NCBI RefSeq assembly: GCF_024732245.1
Contig: NZ_CP093845.1
Coordinates: 2,294,001-2,358,000 of the forward strand
Length of the DNA: 64,000 nucleotides
Source of the DNA: Dietzia sp. B32
GTDB lineage: Bacteria > Actinomycetota > Actinomycetes > Mycobacteriales > Mycobacteriaceae
Direction of reading: 5' to 3'
Shown here: piece after piece, positions 7,893 through 18,516 of the stretch
How positions within the stretch are numbered: the first letter of the stretch is position 1
How the letters are laid out: every line of letters begins with the position of its first letter
Notes under the pieces: model-generated
The model's input: only the letters and a program-made list of their open reading frames with translations
What the model was told of the DNA's origin: nothing
Database searches by the model: none
Made by a program: the position numbers and the translations under genes

Positions 7893-9941
7893 TCAGCCCG
7901 GGCCGGGGACCAGTCCGAAGCGGATCACCCGGACGACCACCTGGTCGTTGACGCCGGCCTCGCCCACGGGCGGCTGGTGTGACCAGATCTGGCCGACCCG
8001 GCTGAGGTCGGGATCGTTCTGCGGGAGCTCCACCAGTTGTCCGCGGTCGCCACGCCAGCCGGCCCGCGCGAGTTTGCCGAGGGCCTCCTCCACGGTGTCT
8101 CCGACGAGGTTGGGCATCTCGAACCGGTTTCCGGCCGAGACCTGCAGCGTGATGGTGGCGCCCTTGAGCTGGGTCTGACCCGGAGCGGTGGACTGGCCCA
8201 CCACCTGACCCTCCGGTGCGGTGCCGTCGACCCGTTGGGTGTCCACGCGGAAGCCCGCTGCCTCGAGGGTGGCGCGGGCCGGATCGGCCGACTGGCCCAC
8301 CACGCCGGGTACCGCGACCTGCTCGGGGCCCGACCCCACCGTCAGCCGGACCGGCCGGTCGGAGGGCACCTGCGCACCCGGACCGGGGTCGGTGTCGACG
8401 ACCTTGTCCTGGTCCTCGGGCGTCGACGGCCGGGCCTCGTTCTCCGGAACCACCTGGAATCCGGCCTCCTCGAGGGCCAGCCGGGCATCGGCGGGGGACA
8501 TGCCCATGACATTGGGGACGGAGAGGATGGGCTTGCCCGTCGAGACCACCAGGCTGATCTCCGAACCCACGGCGAGGCGTTTACCCGCGATGGGGTCCGA
8601 CGAGATCACGTGCCCCTCGGGGATCTGCGGGTGTGGCGCCGCGGTCTGCACGGGCTCGAGTCCGAGGGAGGTCAGCTCGTCGACCACCTCGCCCACCGGC
8701 CGCTGGGCGACCTCGGGGATGGTGACCTCCTGCCGCTGGGAGATGCCGCCGCCCCTGTCGGATGTGGCGATCATCGTCACCGCGGCGATGCCTCCCAGCA
8801 CCAGGAGCGCAGCCAGCGCGATGGCCACCGCGCGGGGCCTGCGGCGCCCGGCCTCACGGTCCCGATCATCGCGACGGGGGGCGGGCCGGGATGCGGAGCG
8901 GGACGCGGTGGCGGCGTGCGCCCCCGTGGCGGCCGGGTCCCCGGTCAGCTCCGACAGAGCGTGGGCCTCGGTGGGCGCCTCGGTCGGCGACCAGGCGGAT
9001 CGGCCGGTTCCGTATCCCGCGCCGGTGAATCCGTGGGGGGCGTCGGGCCTCTGGTCGTCGTCGAGCTCGTCGTCGGTCAGCACCAGGGGGGCCGCCGGGC
9101 GACCACCGGTGAGCACCGTGAGCAGGTCGGTGCGCATCTCCCCGGCGGAGGTGTAACGGTTCTCCGGGTTCTTGGCCATCGCCTGCATGACCACCGCGTC
9201 GACGTAGCGGCTGACCTCCGGGTTCACCACCGACGGCGGTGCAGGGGATTCGCGGACGTGCTGGTAGGCCACCGCGACCGGTGACTCACCGGTGAACGGC
9301 GGCGCCCCGGCGACCATCTCGTAGAGCACGCACCCCGCGGAGTACAGGTCCGAGCGTGCGTCGACGGACTCGCCGCGCGCCTGCTCGGGGCTGAGGTACT
9401 GGGCCGTCCCGAGGACCGATGAGGTGTTGGTGAGCGTGGAACTGGAGTCACTGATGGCCCGGGCGATACCGAAATCCATGACCTTGACCGCGCCGTCGCG
9501 CGAGATCATGATGTTCGCCGGCTTGACGTCGCGGTGGACGATGCCCTTCTTGTGGGAGAAGTCCAGCGCACCGCACACGTCGGCCATCACGCCGAGCGCG
9601 CGCTCGGCCTCCATCGGGCCGTCCATCCTCACGATGTCGCGGAGGGTGTCGCCCTCGACCAACTCCATCACGATGTAGGGCAGCGAACCGTCGGCGGTGT
9701 GCTCCTCGCCCTGGTCGTAGATCGCCACGATCGACGGGTGGTTGAGCGACGCGGAGTTCTGCGCCTCCCGGCGGAAACGCTGGTAGAAGGTCTCGTCCCG
9801 GGCCAGTTCCGGGCGCATGATCTTCACCGCCACGTCCCGCCCCAGGACGGTGTCGCGTCCACGGCGGACCTCGGACATGCCGCCGTAGCCGAGGGGATCG
9901 CCGATCTCGTACCGGCCGGCGAGGATCGAGGGCGTCGTCAT
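7893..9941 (-). CDS. pknB: PASTA-domain Ser/Thr protein kinase PknB
   Basis: Essential-type receptor kinase (682 aa) linking extracellular muropeptide or lipid II sensing to cell-wall synthesis. The kinase domain covers about residues 11-275: P-loop GYGGMSEV, Lys40, HRDVKPAN with Asp138, DFG at about 156, and an activation loop with paired Thr (TLTNT) before [11 protein letters not shown] charged juxtamembrane linker follows, then one helix ([22 protein letters not shown]) and four PASTA repeats outside. M. tuberculosis PknB has the same layout at 626 aa; the extra length is mostly juxtamembrane linker. Its start overlaps the pknA stop by four bases. Confidence 0.97.
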   Translation of the reverse strand: MTTPSILAGRYEIGDPLGYGGMSEVRRGRDTVLGRDVAVKIMRPELARDETFYQRFRREAQNSASLNHPSIVAIYDQGEEHTADGSLPYIVMELVEGDTLRDIVRMDGPMEAERALGVMADVCGALDFSHKKGIVHRDVKPANIMISRDGAVKVMDFGIARAISDSSSTLTNTSSVLGTAQYLSPEQARGESVDARSDLYSAGCVLYEMVAGAPPFTGESPVAVAYQHVRESPAPPSVVNPEVSRYVDAVVMQAMAKNPENRYTSAGEMRTDLLTVLTGGRPAAPLVLTDDELDDDQRPDAPHGFTGAGYGTGRSAWSPTEAPTEAHALSELTGDPAATGAHAATASRSASRPAPRRDDRDREAGRRRPRAVAIALAALLVLGGIAAVTMIATSDRGGGISQRQEVTIPEVAQRPVGEVVDELTSLGLEPVQTAAPHPQIPEGHVISSDPIAGKRLAVGSEISLVVSTGKPILSVPNVMGMSPADARLALEEAGFQVVPENEARPSTPEDQDKVVDTDPGPGAQVPSDRPVRLTVGSGPEQVAVPGVVGQSADPARATLEAAGFRVDTQRVDGTAPEGQVVGQSTAPGQTQLKGATITLQVSAGNRFEMPNLVGDTVEEALGKLARAGWRGDRGQLVELPQNDPDLSRVGQIWSHQPPVGEAGVNDQVVVRVIRFGLVPGPG

Positions 9942-11542
9942 CCGCGGTCACCCGCTTCGCGGGCGGGAACGGGCACGGTGTCGCCGGCCACGCCCCGCGC
10001 CTGGGGCTGAGCTTGCCCCTGGCCCTGCCCTTGCGCCTGCCCTTGCCCCTGGCCTTGGCCCTGGCTCTGGCCCGGCTGCCCCTCGGGCGGCAGGAACGAG
10101 CTGAACTCGGAGGTGAGCGAGTCCAACATGTCCTGCAGGTCGGTGGCCGGCGGCGCCTCGCTCGGCGACGGCTCGGGCCGGGGGCTCGGCGTCGGGGTGG
10201 GGGGCGGCTCCGGTGCGGGTGCGGGGGCCTGCGTCGTGACGGTCGTCGCCGGGGCGGCGGTCGTCGGGGTCGTGGGGGTGGTCCGGCCGAAGAGACCGCC
10301 CGAGCCGAAGACCCCGGCGTTGGACAGGGCGATGACGGCTGCCACCGTCAGCACCGCGACGAGGACGAACAGCACCAGGAACCAGCCCACGCAGCCGGAA
10401 CCACGACGCCCGAGCTGCGGGGGCCTGGAGGTGACCGGTGGGGTGGACGGACGCCGTGGCGCGGCCTGCGTCGGCCGGGGCCGGGGCGGATGCGCTGCCG
10501 GTGCCGGCTGCTGTCCCCGGGTCCGGGGCTGCGCGGCGGTGCCGGGGTGCGCACGCGTGTAGGCCCGTGTCGGGTCGGGGATACTCCCCGTCCGGTACAC
10601 GCCACCCGGGTCGCCTTCGGGCAGGACGGTGGTCGCCGCGGTTGCACCGGCGACGCCCGCCGCGGCGCCGGCGGCGGCGATGAACGCGGCCGGGGGGCGC
10701 GGGTCGCGGCCGGCCCGGAGGTCGGCGACGGCCTCGGCGAACGCCTCACCGTCCGGGTAGCGCCGGCCGGGGTCCTTGGCCATTGCCGCGGCGAGGACCC
10801 GACGGACCGGCTCGGGGACCGAGTCGGGCAGGGGCGGCGGGGCGTCGCGCACGTGCATCATCGCCACGGACACCGGTGAGTCGGCGACGAACGGCCGTCG
10901 GCCGGCCAGGCACTCGTAACCCACCACGCCGAGCGAGTACACGTCCCCCGCCGGGGAGGTCTCGTGGCCCATGGCCTGTTCGGGGGCGATGTACTGCGCG
11001 GTGCCCACGACCATCCCCGTCTGCGTGACGGCGGAGGCCCCCATGGACTTGGCGATGCCGAAGTCGGTGAGCTTCACCTGACCGGCGGGCGTGATGAGGA
11101 TGTTGCCGGGCTTGACGTCGCGATGGACGAGTCCGATGGCGTGGGCGGCGTTGAGGGCCCGGCCGGTCTGCTCGAGCATGTCGAGGGTGTGCCGCATGGG
11201 CAGCGTGCCCTCACGGGCGAGGACGTCCGAGAGCGGCTCGCCCACCACGAGTTCCATGACCAGGTAGGACAGGGGGCTGCCGGAGGCGGGGTCGTCGATC
11301 TGTCCGTAGTCGTAGACGGTCGCGATCCCGGGGTGGGAGATCCTCGCGGTGACCTTCGCCTCGGAGCGGAAACGCTCGACGAACTCGGGGTCGGAGGAAT
11401 ACTCCGCCTTGAGCACCTTGACGGCGACGTGCCGGTCGAGGACACCGTCGTCGGCCTCCCACACCTGCCCCATGCCGCCGGTGGCGATGAGACGCAGGAG
11501 GCGGTAGCGATCGGACAGGATCGCGCCGGAGTTCAGACTCAC
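9938..11542 (-). CDS. pknA: Ser/Thr protein kinase PknA
   Basis: Membrane-anchored kinase of 534 aa, partner of PknB in controlling cell shape and division. N-terminal kinase domain to about residue 275 with ATGGMGQVW, Lys42, HRDVKPGN and DFGIAKSMG; the activation segment contains [17 protein letters not shown]. After a Pro-rich stretch comes one transmembrane helix ([21 protein letters not shown]), then a Pro/Thr-rich external part. It ends with an unusual Gly-Gln repeat ([18 protein letters not shown]), making it about 100 residues longer than M. tuberculosis PknA. It overlaps pbpA and pknB by four bases each. Confidence 0.96.
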   Translation of the reverse strand: MSLNSGAILSDRYRLLRLIATGGMGQVWEADDGVLDRHVAVKVLKAEYSSDPEFVERFRSEAKVTARISHPGIATVYDYGQIDDPASGSPLSYLVMELVVGEPLSDVLAREGTLPMRHTLDMLEQTGRALNAAHAIGLVHRDVKPGNILITPAGQVKLTDFGIAKSMGASAVTQTGMVVGTAQYIAPEQAMGHETSPAGDVYSLGVVGYECLAGRRPFVADSPVSVAMMHVRDAPPPLPDSVPEPVRRVLAAAMAKDPGRRYPDGEAFAEAVADLRAGRDPRPPAAFIAAAGAAAGVAGATAATTVLPEGDPGGVYRTGSIPDPTRAYTRAHPGTAAQPRTRGQQPAPAAHPPRPRPTQAAPRRPSTPPVTSRPPQLGRRGSGCVGWFLVLFVLVAVLTVAAVIALSNAGVFGSGGLFGRTTPTTPTTAAPATTVTTQAPAPAPEPPPTPTPSPRPEPSPSEAPPATDLQDMLDSLTSEFSSFLPPEGQPGQSQGQGQGQGQAQGQGQGQAQPQARGVAGDTVPVPAREAGDRG

Positions 11543-13011
11543 GGCGCGCCTCCCAACAGTGCGCCCAGGACCTCGCGGCCGATGGGCGCGGCGTAGGTGG
11601 CGCCGACGGTGTCGCGGGAGACGCCGGGCCCGGACTCGATCGCCACGGCCACCGCGACGTCACGGCCGGGGACGAACGCGATGTACCAGGTGTAGGGGAT
11701 GGACTCGGAGGAGTCGACGCCGTGCTCGGCGGTGCCTGTCTTGGAGGCCACGGTGACGCCCGGCAGACCGCCTCCGGCGCCTCGTTCGGCGCCGACCATC
11801 ATCTCGGTGAGGGTGCCGGCCTGCTCGTCGGTGAGGGCGCGGGCGGCGTCGCGGGGGGTGAAACCCTGGACGACGGAGAGGTCGGGTGCCGACAGGGTCT
11901 TGATGAGTTGCGGTTCCATACGGACCCCGCCGTTGGAGACGGTCGCGGCCACCATGGCGTTCTGCAGGGTGGTCATTCGGACGTCGCTCTGCCCGATGGA
12001 GCTCATGGCCAGCTGGGCGTCGTCCTCCATCTGCCCCAGGCCCGACGGCGCGACCGGGATGCCGAAGTCGTCCGGGGCGGTGCCGTCGATGCCGAACTTC
12101 TCCGCCATCTCGGTGAACGCCTCGGCGCCGATCTCCTGGCTCAGCTCCACGAAGGGCACGTTGCAGGACTTCTCGAGGGCGGTGCGCAGGGTGACCGTGC
12201 TGCCGCCGCAGGTCTGACCCGCGTAGTTCTCCAGGTAGGTGGCCGTGCCCGGCAGGAGCGTACGGTCCGCACCGGAGACGGGGGTCTCGGGGCCCATGCC
12301 CTGTTCGAGGGCGGCGGCCGTGGTGATGATCTTCATCGTGGAGCCGGGCGGCAGGGACTGCTGGGTGGCGTGGTTGAGCAGCGGCCGGTCCGGGCTCTGC
12401 TCGATACGCGCCATCTCCTGCGCGCGCACGTCCGGGTCGGTGCTGGACAGGGCCCCCGGGTCGAAGGACGGGCTGGACGCCAGTGCCAGCACCTCCCCGG
12501 TCGAGGGGCGGACGGCGGCGACGGATCCGACGAACGGGCCCTGGCCGGCGCCCCGCTGCAGAGCCTCGAAGGCGACCTGCTGCCCCACCGGGTCCAGGGT
12601 GAGTTCGACCGAACCGCCCTGCGGGGTGCGGCCGGAGATCAGACCGGTGATCCGTTGGGACAACAGCCTGGGGTCGGAGCCGTTGAGGAAGGCGTCCTGG
12701 GTCTGCTCGACGCCGGCGGTGGCGAACTGCAGCGAGTAGTAGCCGACGGTCGGGCCGAAGACGGCCGGGTCGGTGGGGTAGGTCCGCTCGAACTCGAAGC
12801 GCCCGTCCGACGGCAGGGACAGGGCCAGTACGCGTCCGCCGGCCGTGATCTGTCCGCGCTGGCGGGAGTACTCGTCGAGGAGCATGCGGGTGTTGCGGGA
12901 GTCGGCGCGCAACTCGTCGGCGCGGAAGACCTGCACCCAGGTGAGCTGGAGGAGCAGGGCCACCACCATGACCATGGCGGCGACCGCGACCCTGCGGATG
13001 GCGGTGTTCAC
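11539..13011 (-). CDS. pbpA: Class B penicillin-binding protein PbpA
   Basis: Peptidoglycan transpeptidase of 490 aa, working with a SEDS glycosyltransferase (the adjacent rodA product). A short cytoplasmic tail and one N-terminal helix ([19 protein letters not shown]) anchor it. The transpeptidase domain has PGSTMK (nucleophile Ser224, Lys227), SCN in EKSCNVPF, and SKTGTAEH. Length matches M. tuberculosis PbpA. The start is GTG at 13011, seven bases after rodA. Confidence 0.95.
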   Translation of the reverse strand: MNTAIRRVAVAAMVMVVALLLQLTWVQVFRADELRADSRNTRMLLDEYSRQRGQITAGGRVLALSLPSDGRFEFERTYPTDPAVFGPTVGYYSLQFATAGVEQTQDAFLNGSDPRLLSQRITGLISGRTPQGGSVELTLDPVGQQVAFEALQRGAGQGPFVGSVAAVRPSTGEVLALASSPSFDPGALSSTDPDVRAQEMARIEQSPDRPLLNHATQQSLPPGSTMKIITTAAALEQGMGPETPVSGADRTLLPGTATYLENYAGQTCGGSTVTLRTALEKSCNVPFVELSQEIGAEAFTEMAEKFGIDGTAPDDFGIPVAPSGLGQMEDDAQLAMSSIGQSDVRMTTLQNAMVAATVSNGGVRMEPQLIKTLSAPDLSVVQGFTPRDAARALTDEQAGTLTEMMVGAERGAGGGLPGVTVASKTGTAEHGVDSSESIPYTWYIAFVPGRDVAVAVAIESGPGVSRDTVGATYAAPIGREVLGALLGGAP

Positions 13012-13018
13012 GCAGGGA

Positions 13019-14497
13019 TCACCCGCTCTTCCGGCCCGGCGACAGGCGCGGGGTCCGCATCATGCCGGTGGCGGCGTCGGCCAGGGCGGGCGCCTGACGG
13101 GGGGTGGGGACCGGGCGGCGCGCATCGTGGGACAGCCGCAGCAGGATGGCCAGCAGCGCGTAGTTGGACAACAGGCTGGACCCGCCGTAGGCCATGAACG
13201 GCAGCGTCAACCCGGTGAGGGGGATGAGGGTGGACACGCCTCCGACCACCACGAACACCTGGATCGCCACGGTGAACGCCAGTCCCACCGCGACGAGCTT
13301 GCCGAAGCTGTCGCGGATGGTCAGCCCCACCCGGATGCCGCGCAGGATGAGGATCGCGTAGACCATCAGCACCGCGGCCAGGCCGATGAGGCCCAGCTCC
13401 TCGCCGATGGTGGAGGTGATGAAGTCGGTGTTGGCGAACGGCACCTGGTCGGGCCGGCCGTTGCCGAGCCCGGTGCCGCCCATGCCGCCGGAGGCGAGGC
13501 CGAACAGGGCCTGCGAGCTCTGGTAGCCGCCGGTGTCGAAGAAGGCGAAGGGGTCCTGCCAGATCTGGAACCGCACGCGCACGTGCCCGAACAGCGCGTA
13601 CGCCAACACCCCGCCGATCGCGACCAGGACCACTCCGATGAGCAGCCAGCTGACCCGCTCGGTGGCCACGTACAGCATGGTCAGGACGGTGGCGAACAGC
13701 AGGAGGCACATGCCCAGGTCCGTGTTGAACACCAGTACGCCCAGCGAGAGGAACCAGGCCACGATGATGGGCCCGAGGTCGCGGGCACGCGGCAGGTCCA
13801 CGCCCAGCACGCGCTTACCGGCGGTCGTGAACAATTCGCGCTTCTCCACCAGGATCGAGGCGAAGAAGATGATGAGCAGGATCTTGGCGAACTCGCCGGG
13901 CTGGATGGTGAACCCGGGCAGGATGATCCAGTTCTTGGCGCCGTTGATCTCGGAGAACCGGGAGGGCAGCACCGCCGGGATCGCGAGCAGGACGAGGCCG
14001 GCGAACCCCATCGTGTAGCCGTACCGGGCCAGGACGCGGTGGTCGCGCAGGAAGTACAGCACGACCGCCATCACGCTCAGCCCGAGGAACGTCCACAACA
14101 GCTGCCGGGTGACGTCCATCCCGGGTGGGTCGTTGCCGCTCGCGGCGGCGTTGGCCGCGTACGTCAGGTCGAGGCGGTAGATGAGGACCAGTCCCAGCCC
14201 GTTGAGCAGCGCGACGCCCGGCAGCAACACCGGGTCGGCGTAGGGGGCGAGCCAACGGATGAGCAGGTGCGCGCCGCCGGTGAGGCCGAGGAACGCCAGG
14301 GTGATCCACAGCGGCGCCAGCGACAGTTCCTGCTCCTGGGCGAGTTGGACCAGCAGCAGCGAGAAGCCGACGATCACCGCGGCGGCGATGAGCAGGACGA
14401 GTTCCTTGCCCCGGCGCGGACTGTCGGGCACCGCCTGTGCCCGGGGGTCGGATGCGGGTGAGGCCGACGACGGTGATGCTGACGCGGGTGCGGGCAT
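13019..14497 (-). CDS. rodA: SEDS peptidoglycan polymerase RodA/FtsW family
   Basis: A polytopic SEDS glycosyltransferase (492 aa) that polymerises lipid II into glycan strands. About 12 membrane segments can be seen. Family landmarks are the NGAKNWI / QPGEFAK motif, TDLGMCLLLF and the C-terminal VFVVVGGVSTLIPLTGLTLP followed by YGGSS. The N-terminal ~30 residues are a disordered Ala/Ser/Pro stretch. It sits between pstP and pbpA, its likely cognate transpeptidase. Confidence 0.95.
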   Translation of the reverse strand: MPAPASASPSSASPASDPRAQAVPDSPRRGKELVLLIAAAVIVGFSLLLVQLAQEQELSLAPLWITLAFLGLTGGAHLLIRWLAPYADPVLLPGVALLNGLGLVLIYRLDLTYAANAAASGNDPPGMDVTRQLLWTFLGLSVMAVVLYFLRDHRVLARYGYTMGFAGLVLLAIPAVLPSRFSEINGAKNWIILPGFTIQPGEFAKILLIIFFASILVEKRELFTTAGKRVLGVDLPRARDLGPIIVAWFLSLGVLVFNTDLGMCLLLFATVLTMLYVATERVSWLLIGVVLVAIGGVLAYALFGHVRVRFQIWQDPFAFFDTGGYQSSQALFGLASGGMGGTGLGNGRPDQVPFANTDFITSTIGEELGLIGLAAVLMVYAILILRGIRVGLTIRDSFGKLVAVGLAFTVAIQVFVVVGGVSTLIPLTGLTLPFMAYGGSSLLSNYALLAILLRLSHDARRPVPTPRQAPALADAATGMMRTPRLSPGRKSG

Positions 14498-14500
14498 GGG

Positions 14501-16075
14501 TCAGCTCACCGCCCGGCAGGTCTCCCCGGGCACCTGCGCGGGGGACGAGGGGGTGGGGGGAGTCGACGCATCGTCGGTGGGGGCGGCCCCACCGGACGGG
14601 GCGGGGGTCTCCGCCGGGGACGTGGGGCCGTCCGGTGACCCCGGGGCGGCGGGGGACGGCGACCCGTTGGGGGACGGGGAACCCGTGGGGGAGGGCGACG
14701 ACGAGGACTGCCCGCCCCGGCGCTCCTGCTCCTCACGCGGCTCGCAGGGCGGCAGGAGGTTGTCCCGCGTGAGGCGGGAGACCTGGGCGCCGGCCTCGGC
14801 GAGACTGCCCGACGGCATCCCCGCCCGGACGGTCTCCCGGGCGGGCTCGCGGAGGTCCCCCAGGGTGAACACGTCGCACCCGGTGGGGATGGCGTCGGGG
14901 GAGTGCATGGTGAGGTCGCCCTCGCGGGTGAGGCACCCCACCTGGCTGACCGAGGCCAGCGAGATGCCGAAGACCTCCCCGGAGATGCCCCTCTTCACCA
15001 CGACCTGGCTGTCCGATTCGGTGACGAAGTAGTTGCTGCGGACGAGCAGCGCGGACACGCCGATGATCCCGGCCACGACGACGAGTACCCCGACCACGCT
15101 CAGGGCGAACCGCCATCGGCTGCCACGGGGCGGGGCGGGGTCGCCCTCGTCGTCGTCGGATCCGTTCCCACGTCCGGCGCCCCCGGCGTCGGCGCCCGAC
15201 GCACCGGCGGCGCCCCCGCGGGCGGCGACCTGCGCGCGGGAGAACGCGGCGGCCTTACCGGCCGCGGTGCCGGAGTACGGGTCGGCGGCGGGATCGATCT
15301 GGCCCGGTTCGTCGCCCGACGCCGCACCCACGACCACGGGGATGGCCGGCGCGTCGCGCGGCGAGTCCAGGACGTCGGCGAGGACCACGGTGATGTTGTC
15401 CGGCCCGCCCGACCGCAACGCCAGCTGCACCAACCGGTCCGCGGCCTCGTCGACGGTGCCGGTGCCGAGCGTCTCGGCGATGGTCTCGGTGCTCACCGGG
15501 TCGGACAGGCCGTCGGAGCACAGCAGGTAGCGGTCGCCGACCCGCGCCTCGCGGATGACGGCGGTCGGCTCCACCGGTTCCCCGGTCAGCGCCTTGAGGA
15601 TGAGCGAACGGCGCGGATGGGTGTGCGCCTCGTCGGCGGACAGCTCCCCGCGGTCGACGAGGGACTGGACGAAGGTGTCGTCCTTGGTGATCTGGGTCAG
15701 CGTCCCGTCGCGCAGCAGGTAGGCCCGGGAGTCGCCCACGTGGATCAGGCCCATGCGACGGCCGTCGAACAGCAGCGCGGTGGCCGTGCAGCCCATGCCG
15801 TCGGTCTCCGGGTGCGCCTCGACGTGCGCGGAGATCGCGTCGTTGCCGACGGTCAGCGCGCGGGTGAGGGCCCCGGTGAGGTCCTGGCCCGGCTCGTCCT
15901 CGTCGAGTCTGGCGAGCGCCGCGACGACGAACTGGCTGGCGATCTCGCCCGCCGCGTGCCCGCCCATCCCGTCGGCGAGGGCGAGCAGGCGGGGACCGGC
16001 GTAGGCCGAGTCCTCGTTGTTCTCCCGCACCATGCCCAGGTGGGAGCGCGCGGTGTAGACGAGCGCCGGGGTCAC
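14501..16075 (-). CDS. pstP: PP2C-type Ser/Thr phosphatase PstP
   Basis: Metal-dependent PPM phosphatase (524 aa) that reverses PknA/PknB signalling. The catalytic domain occupies residues 1 to about 235: ENNEDSAYAG and LLALADGMGGHAAGE carry metal-binding Asp and Gly residues, CSDGLSDPV and GGPDNITVVLADV follow. A linker precedes one transmembrane helix (FALSVVGVLVVVAGIIGVSALLV), then an external domain with a long Pro/Ser/Gly-rich tail. The frame is open to 16480, but homology begins at GTG 16075 (MTPALVYTARSHLG), which overlaps the fhaB stop as GTGA. Confidence 0.95.
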   Translation of the reverse strand: MTPALVYTARSHLGMVRENNEDSAYAGPRLLALADGMGGHAAGEIASQFVVAALARLDEDEPGQDLTGALTRALTVGNDAISAHVEAHPETDGMGCTATALLFDGRRMGLIHVGDSRAYLLRDGTLTQITKDDTFVQSLVDRGELSADEAHTHPRRSLILKALTGEPVEPTAVIREARVGDRYLLCSDGLSDPVSTETIAETLGTGTVDEAADRLVQLALRSGGPDNITVVLADVLDSPRDAPAIPVVVGAASGDEPGQIDPAADPYSGTAAGKAAAFSRAQVAARGGAAGASGADAGGAGRGNGSDDDEGDPAPPRGSRWRFALSVVGVLVVVAGIIGVSALLVRSNYFVTESDSQVVVKRGISGEVFGISLASVSQVGCLTREGDLTMHSPDAIPTGCDVFTLGDLREPARETVRAGMPSGSLAEAGAQVSRLTRDNLLPPCEPREEQERRGGQSSSSPSPTGSPSPNGSPSPAAPGSPDGPTSPAETPAPSGGAAPTDDASTPPTPSSPAQVPGETCRAVS

Positions 16076-16530
16076 GTGCGGAGCTCGATCACGGTCTTGC
16101 CGATCCGGATCGGCGTGCCGGCGTCCACCTTGACGGGGGTCGTCACCCGCGATCTGTCCAGATAGGTGCCGTTCGTCGAGCCGAGGTCCTCGAGGAACCA
16201 GTCCGGGCCGTGCGGGGACAGCCGCGCGTGCTGGTTGGACGCGTAGTCGTCGTCGATCACCAGGGTGCACGAGTCGGCGCGGCCCAGCAGTACCGGCTGT
16301 TCGGACAGGGTGATCCGGGTACCGGCGAGCGCGCCCTGGGTGACCACGAGATGGCGGATCGTCCTCGACCCCCGTCCGAAGACACCGCCCCGTCGCTCCC
16401 CGCGACCGGACGAGCGCATCCCCACGTTGCCGAAGACATCGGTCTTGAGCGCCCGCAGGGTGAGGTAGATGAACAGCCACAACAGGGCCAGCAACAGACC
16501 ACGCGAGAGCTGCAGAACGAGTCCCTGCAC
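16072..16530 (-). CDS. fhaB: FHA-domain membrane protein FhaB (FipA)
   Basis: A 152-residue protein with an N-terminal helix (GLVLQLSRGLLLALLWLFIYLTL) and a cytosolic FHA domain covering about residues 60-150. FHA signatures: LLGRADSCTLVIDDDYAS with the phospho-Thr-binding Arg, NQHARL and LEDLGSTNGTYL. It reads PknA/PknB phosphorylation and in mycobacteria connects to FtsZ/FtsQ. Length equals the M. tuberculosis protein. The downstream pstP overlaps it. Confidence 0.95.
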   Translation of the reverse strand: MQGLVLQLSRGLLLALLWLFIYLTLRALKTDVFGNVGMRSSGRGERRGGVFGRGSRTIRHLVVTQGALAGTRITLSEQPVLLGRADSCTLVIDDDYASNQHARLSPHGPDWFLEDLGSTNGTYLDRSRVTTPVKVDAGTPIRIGKTVIELRT

Positions 16531-16616
16531 TGGTGTCGCCCTCCCCTCGCCGGTCAGTTCTCCTCAGACAACGCGCGACCGCCCCCGGGGGTTCCGGGGG
16601 GCCGTCCGTGTCGAGG

Positions 16617-17504
16617 CTAGTCGAATCGGACGGTGATCTCCGAGTGTCCGACCCTGATGACGTCCCCGTCGGCGAGTTGCCAGTCCTGGATCGGCCCGTC
16701 GTTCACGGTGGTGCCGTTGGTCGAGCCGAGGTCGGTGAGAACCGCCTCGCGGCCGTCGAAGTGGATGTCCGCGTGCTGTCGCGACACCCCGGTGTCGGGA
16801 AGCCGGAACGCCGCGTCCTGCCCACGTCCCAGCAGGTTGGAGCCCCGCTGGAGCCGGAACGTGCGCCCCGAGCCGTCCTCGAGGTGCAGCGTCACCGTCA
16901 GGGAGGACCGGCCCTGGGTGATCTGGGTCGGAGCGTCGGACGGACCGCCCCACCCGGCGCCCCGGGAACCGGAACCGGTCGTGACGGGGTAGTTGGAAAC
17001 GGGTGCCTGCATGTCGCTGTTCTCCTTGCTCGCATTCGTCCCGCCCGCACGCGGCCCGTCCTCACCCGGCGACGACGGTGCCGGGTGGTCCGGGGCCGGT
17101 GCCGGCGCGGCGGCCGAGATGTGGAACGGGACGGCGTCGGGGTCCACGACCCCGTCGATACGCATCTGTCCGGTGTGGAGGTCGTCACGCTCCACGAAGG
17201 TCACGGTGACCGGACCGTAGGTCTCCCAGCCCTGCTCGGTGATGTGATCCGACAGGTGGCGGGAGAAGGTCTTGACCGCCAGCGCCTCGTCCTCGGTGAA
17301 CGATTCGTAGTCCGACCGCGCGAGGGTGATGGTGTAACTGTTGGACACCAACAGGTGTCCGTCGACCACCTTGAGGGAGGCCTCCGCCTGCTTGCGCAGC
17401 TGCGCCTCCACCTCGGCCGCCACGACCCGACCGCCGAAGAGGCGGGCGAACGCGTCGCCGACGGCGCCCTGGAGGGTGCGCTCGAACTTCCCGACGATCC
17501 CCAT
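16617..17504 (-). CDS. fhaA: FHA-domain scaffold protein FhaA (DUF3662 plus FHA)
   Basis: Cytosolic adaptor of 295 aa. Residues 1 to about 125 form the DUF3662 domain (MGIVGKFERTLQGAVGDAFARLF ... VSNSYTITLA). A linker of only about 80 residues follows, then a C-terminal FHA domain with NLLGRGQDAAFRLPDTGVSRQHADI and LTDLGSTNGT. In mycobacteria FhaA binds phosphorylated MviN/MurJ and is 527 aa; the shortfall here is entirely in the linker. First gene of the leftward operon, with a strong AGGAAGGAGG seven bases before its ATG. Confidence 0.94.
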   Translation of the reverse strand: MGIVGKFERTLQGAVGDAFARLFGGRVVAAEVEAQLRKQAEASLKVVDGHLLVSNSYTITLARSDYESFTEDEALAVKTFSRHLSDHITEQGWETYGPVTVTFVERDDLHTGQMRIDGVVDPDAVPFHISAAAPAPAPDHPAPSSPGEDGPRAGGTNASKENSDMQAPVSNYPVTTGSGSRGAGWGGPSDAPTQITQGRSSLTVTLHLEDGSGRTFRLQRGSNLLGRGQDAAFRLPDTGVSRQHADIHFDGREAVLTDLGSTNGTTVNDGPIQDWQLADGDVIRVGHSEITVRFD

Positions 17505-17820
17505 ACCTCGCCTCCTTCCTCACGGTGGGCCGCGGCCATCGGCCGACTCGGCTCTTCTCATTCCGCCCACGGGGCGGCATCCGGTCGATCATAGAGGCGG
17601 TGGCGGCGGGAAGCACGTGTTGGCGATCCGACACCGGCGGCCCGGGGCGGACTCGGTCACCGGTGCCCGCCCGGGGTGGCCTATGGTGACAGATTGAGTG
17701 TTCGTCGTGCGACCCGGTCACGGGTTCGAGCGATGTCGGAGTACCCCGGAACCGGGCATGGCCTACGTGCCTCCCGGGCACGCGCAGATCCAACGGTGTG
17801 AGAAGGGCCAACACAACAGC
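17505..17820. promoter_or_regulatory. Divergent intergenic region upstream of fhaA and the TetR gene
   Basis: These 316 bp hold no clear gene. On the minus strand TATGAT (complement of 17588-17593) is a good -10 for the fhaA-to-pknB operon, giving a leader of about 75 bases; no convincing -35 is visible. On the plus strand TATGGT at 17682-17687 may serve the TetR gene. If that promoter makes a near-leaderless transcript, a GTG at 17698 would add 41 residues to the TetR protein. No tRNA gene was recognised here. Confidence 0.4.
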
Positions 17821-18507
17821 ATGGGCAGGGCCACCGATTCCCTCCGGAAGCAGTCCGTTCCGCACCGGTCCCCGAAAACGTCCGGGAGTACCAAGAAGGC
17901 GATTCTGGACAGCGCCGAGGCCCTGCTCGCCGACGACGATGTCAGCAATGTCACCATGCGCTCGATCGCCGAGGCCGCCGGGATCGACCCTGCGAGCGTC
18001 ACCTACCACTTCGGGGGGAAGACGGAGCTGATCGCCGCAGTGATGCGGCGGAGGTACACGGCCCTCCGGGAGCTCCAGCTGGGTGCCCTGACCAGGCTGT
18101 TGGCGGAGTCCACCGAGATCCCGACCGTTCGTCAGCTCCTCGACACCGTCTATCGACCGTGGTTCGAGATGGTGGGTTCCGATGATCAGGGTTGGCGCAG
18201 CTACTCGCGACTGGTCGCCGGAACCTTGAACGACGGGATCCTCGCCGACCTCATCGAGGACCATGCCGGCCAGTGGCGGGAGGCCCTCGTCGCGGCGCTG
18301 TGCCGGGCCTGTCCCGGAGCGGACGAGAAGACTGTCATGCAGGCCCTCGCGCTGACCTTCGGGGCGGCGTTGCCCTTCGTCGCCCCGCCGGCGGCCTCGA
18401 CGGCCGGTGGTCCGGACGCGCCGACCGTGTCGGATCGCGACTACGAGCGATTCCTCCACTTCGTCTCCTCCGGGTTCGAGAGCATGGCCTCCTGGCCGAT
18501 CGGGTAG
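17821..18507 (+). CDS. TetR-family transcriptional regulator
   Basis: Predicted DNA-binding repressor, 228 aa from the ATG at 17821. The N-terminal helix-turn-helix is clear: KKAILDSAEALLADDDV, then TMRSIAEAAGIDPASVTYHFGGKTELIAAVM. The ligand domain is generic, with a TetR_C-like C-terminus (ALALTFGAALPFV). It lies about 240 bp upstream of the polysaccharide locus on the same strand, separated by a hairpin, so it may or may not control that locus. Start choice is uncertain; GTG 17698 is the alternative. Confidence 0.75.
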   Translation: MGRATDSLRKQSVPHRSPKTSGSTKKAILDSAEALLADDDVSNVTMRSIAEAAGIDPASVTYHFGGKTELIAAVMRRRYTALRELQLGALTRLLAESTEIPTVRQLLDTVYRPWFEMVGSDDQGWRSYSRLVAGTLNDGILADLIEDHAGQWREALVAALCRACPGADEKTVMQALALTFGAALPFVAPPAASTAGGPDAPTVSDRDYERFLHFVSSGFESMASWPIG

Positions 18508-18516
18508 CCCCGGGGC

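Noticed and set aside
16076-16480. N-terminal extension of the pstP frame
   Set aside because: It is out-of-frame fhaB sequence; homology to PP2C phosphatases begins exactly at GTG 16075.
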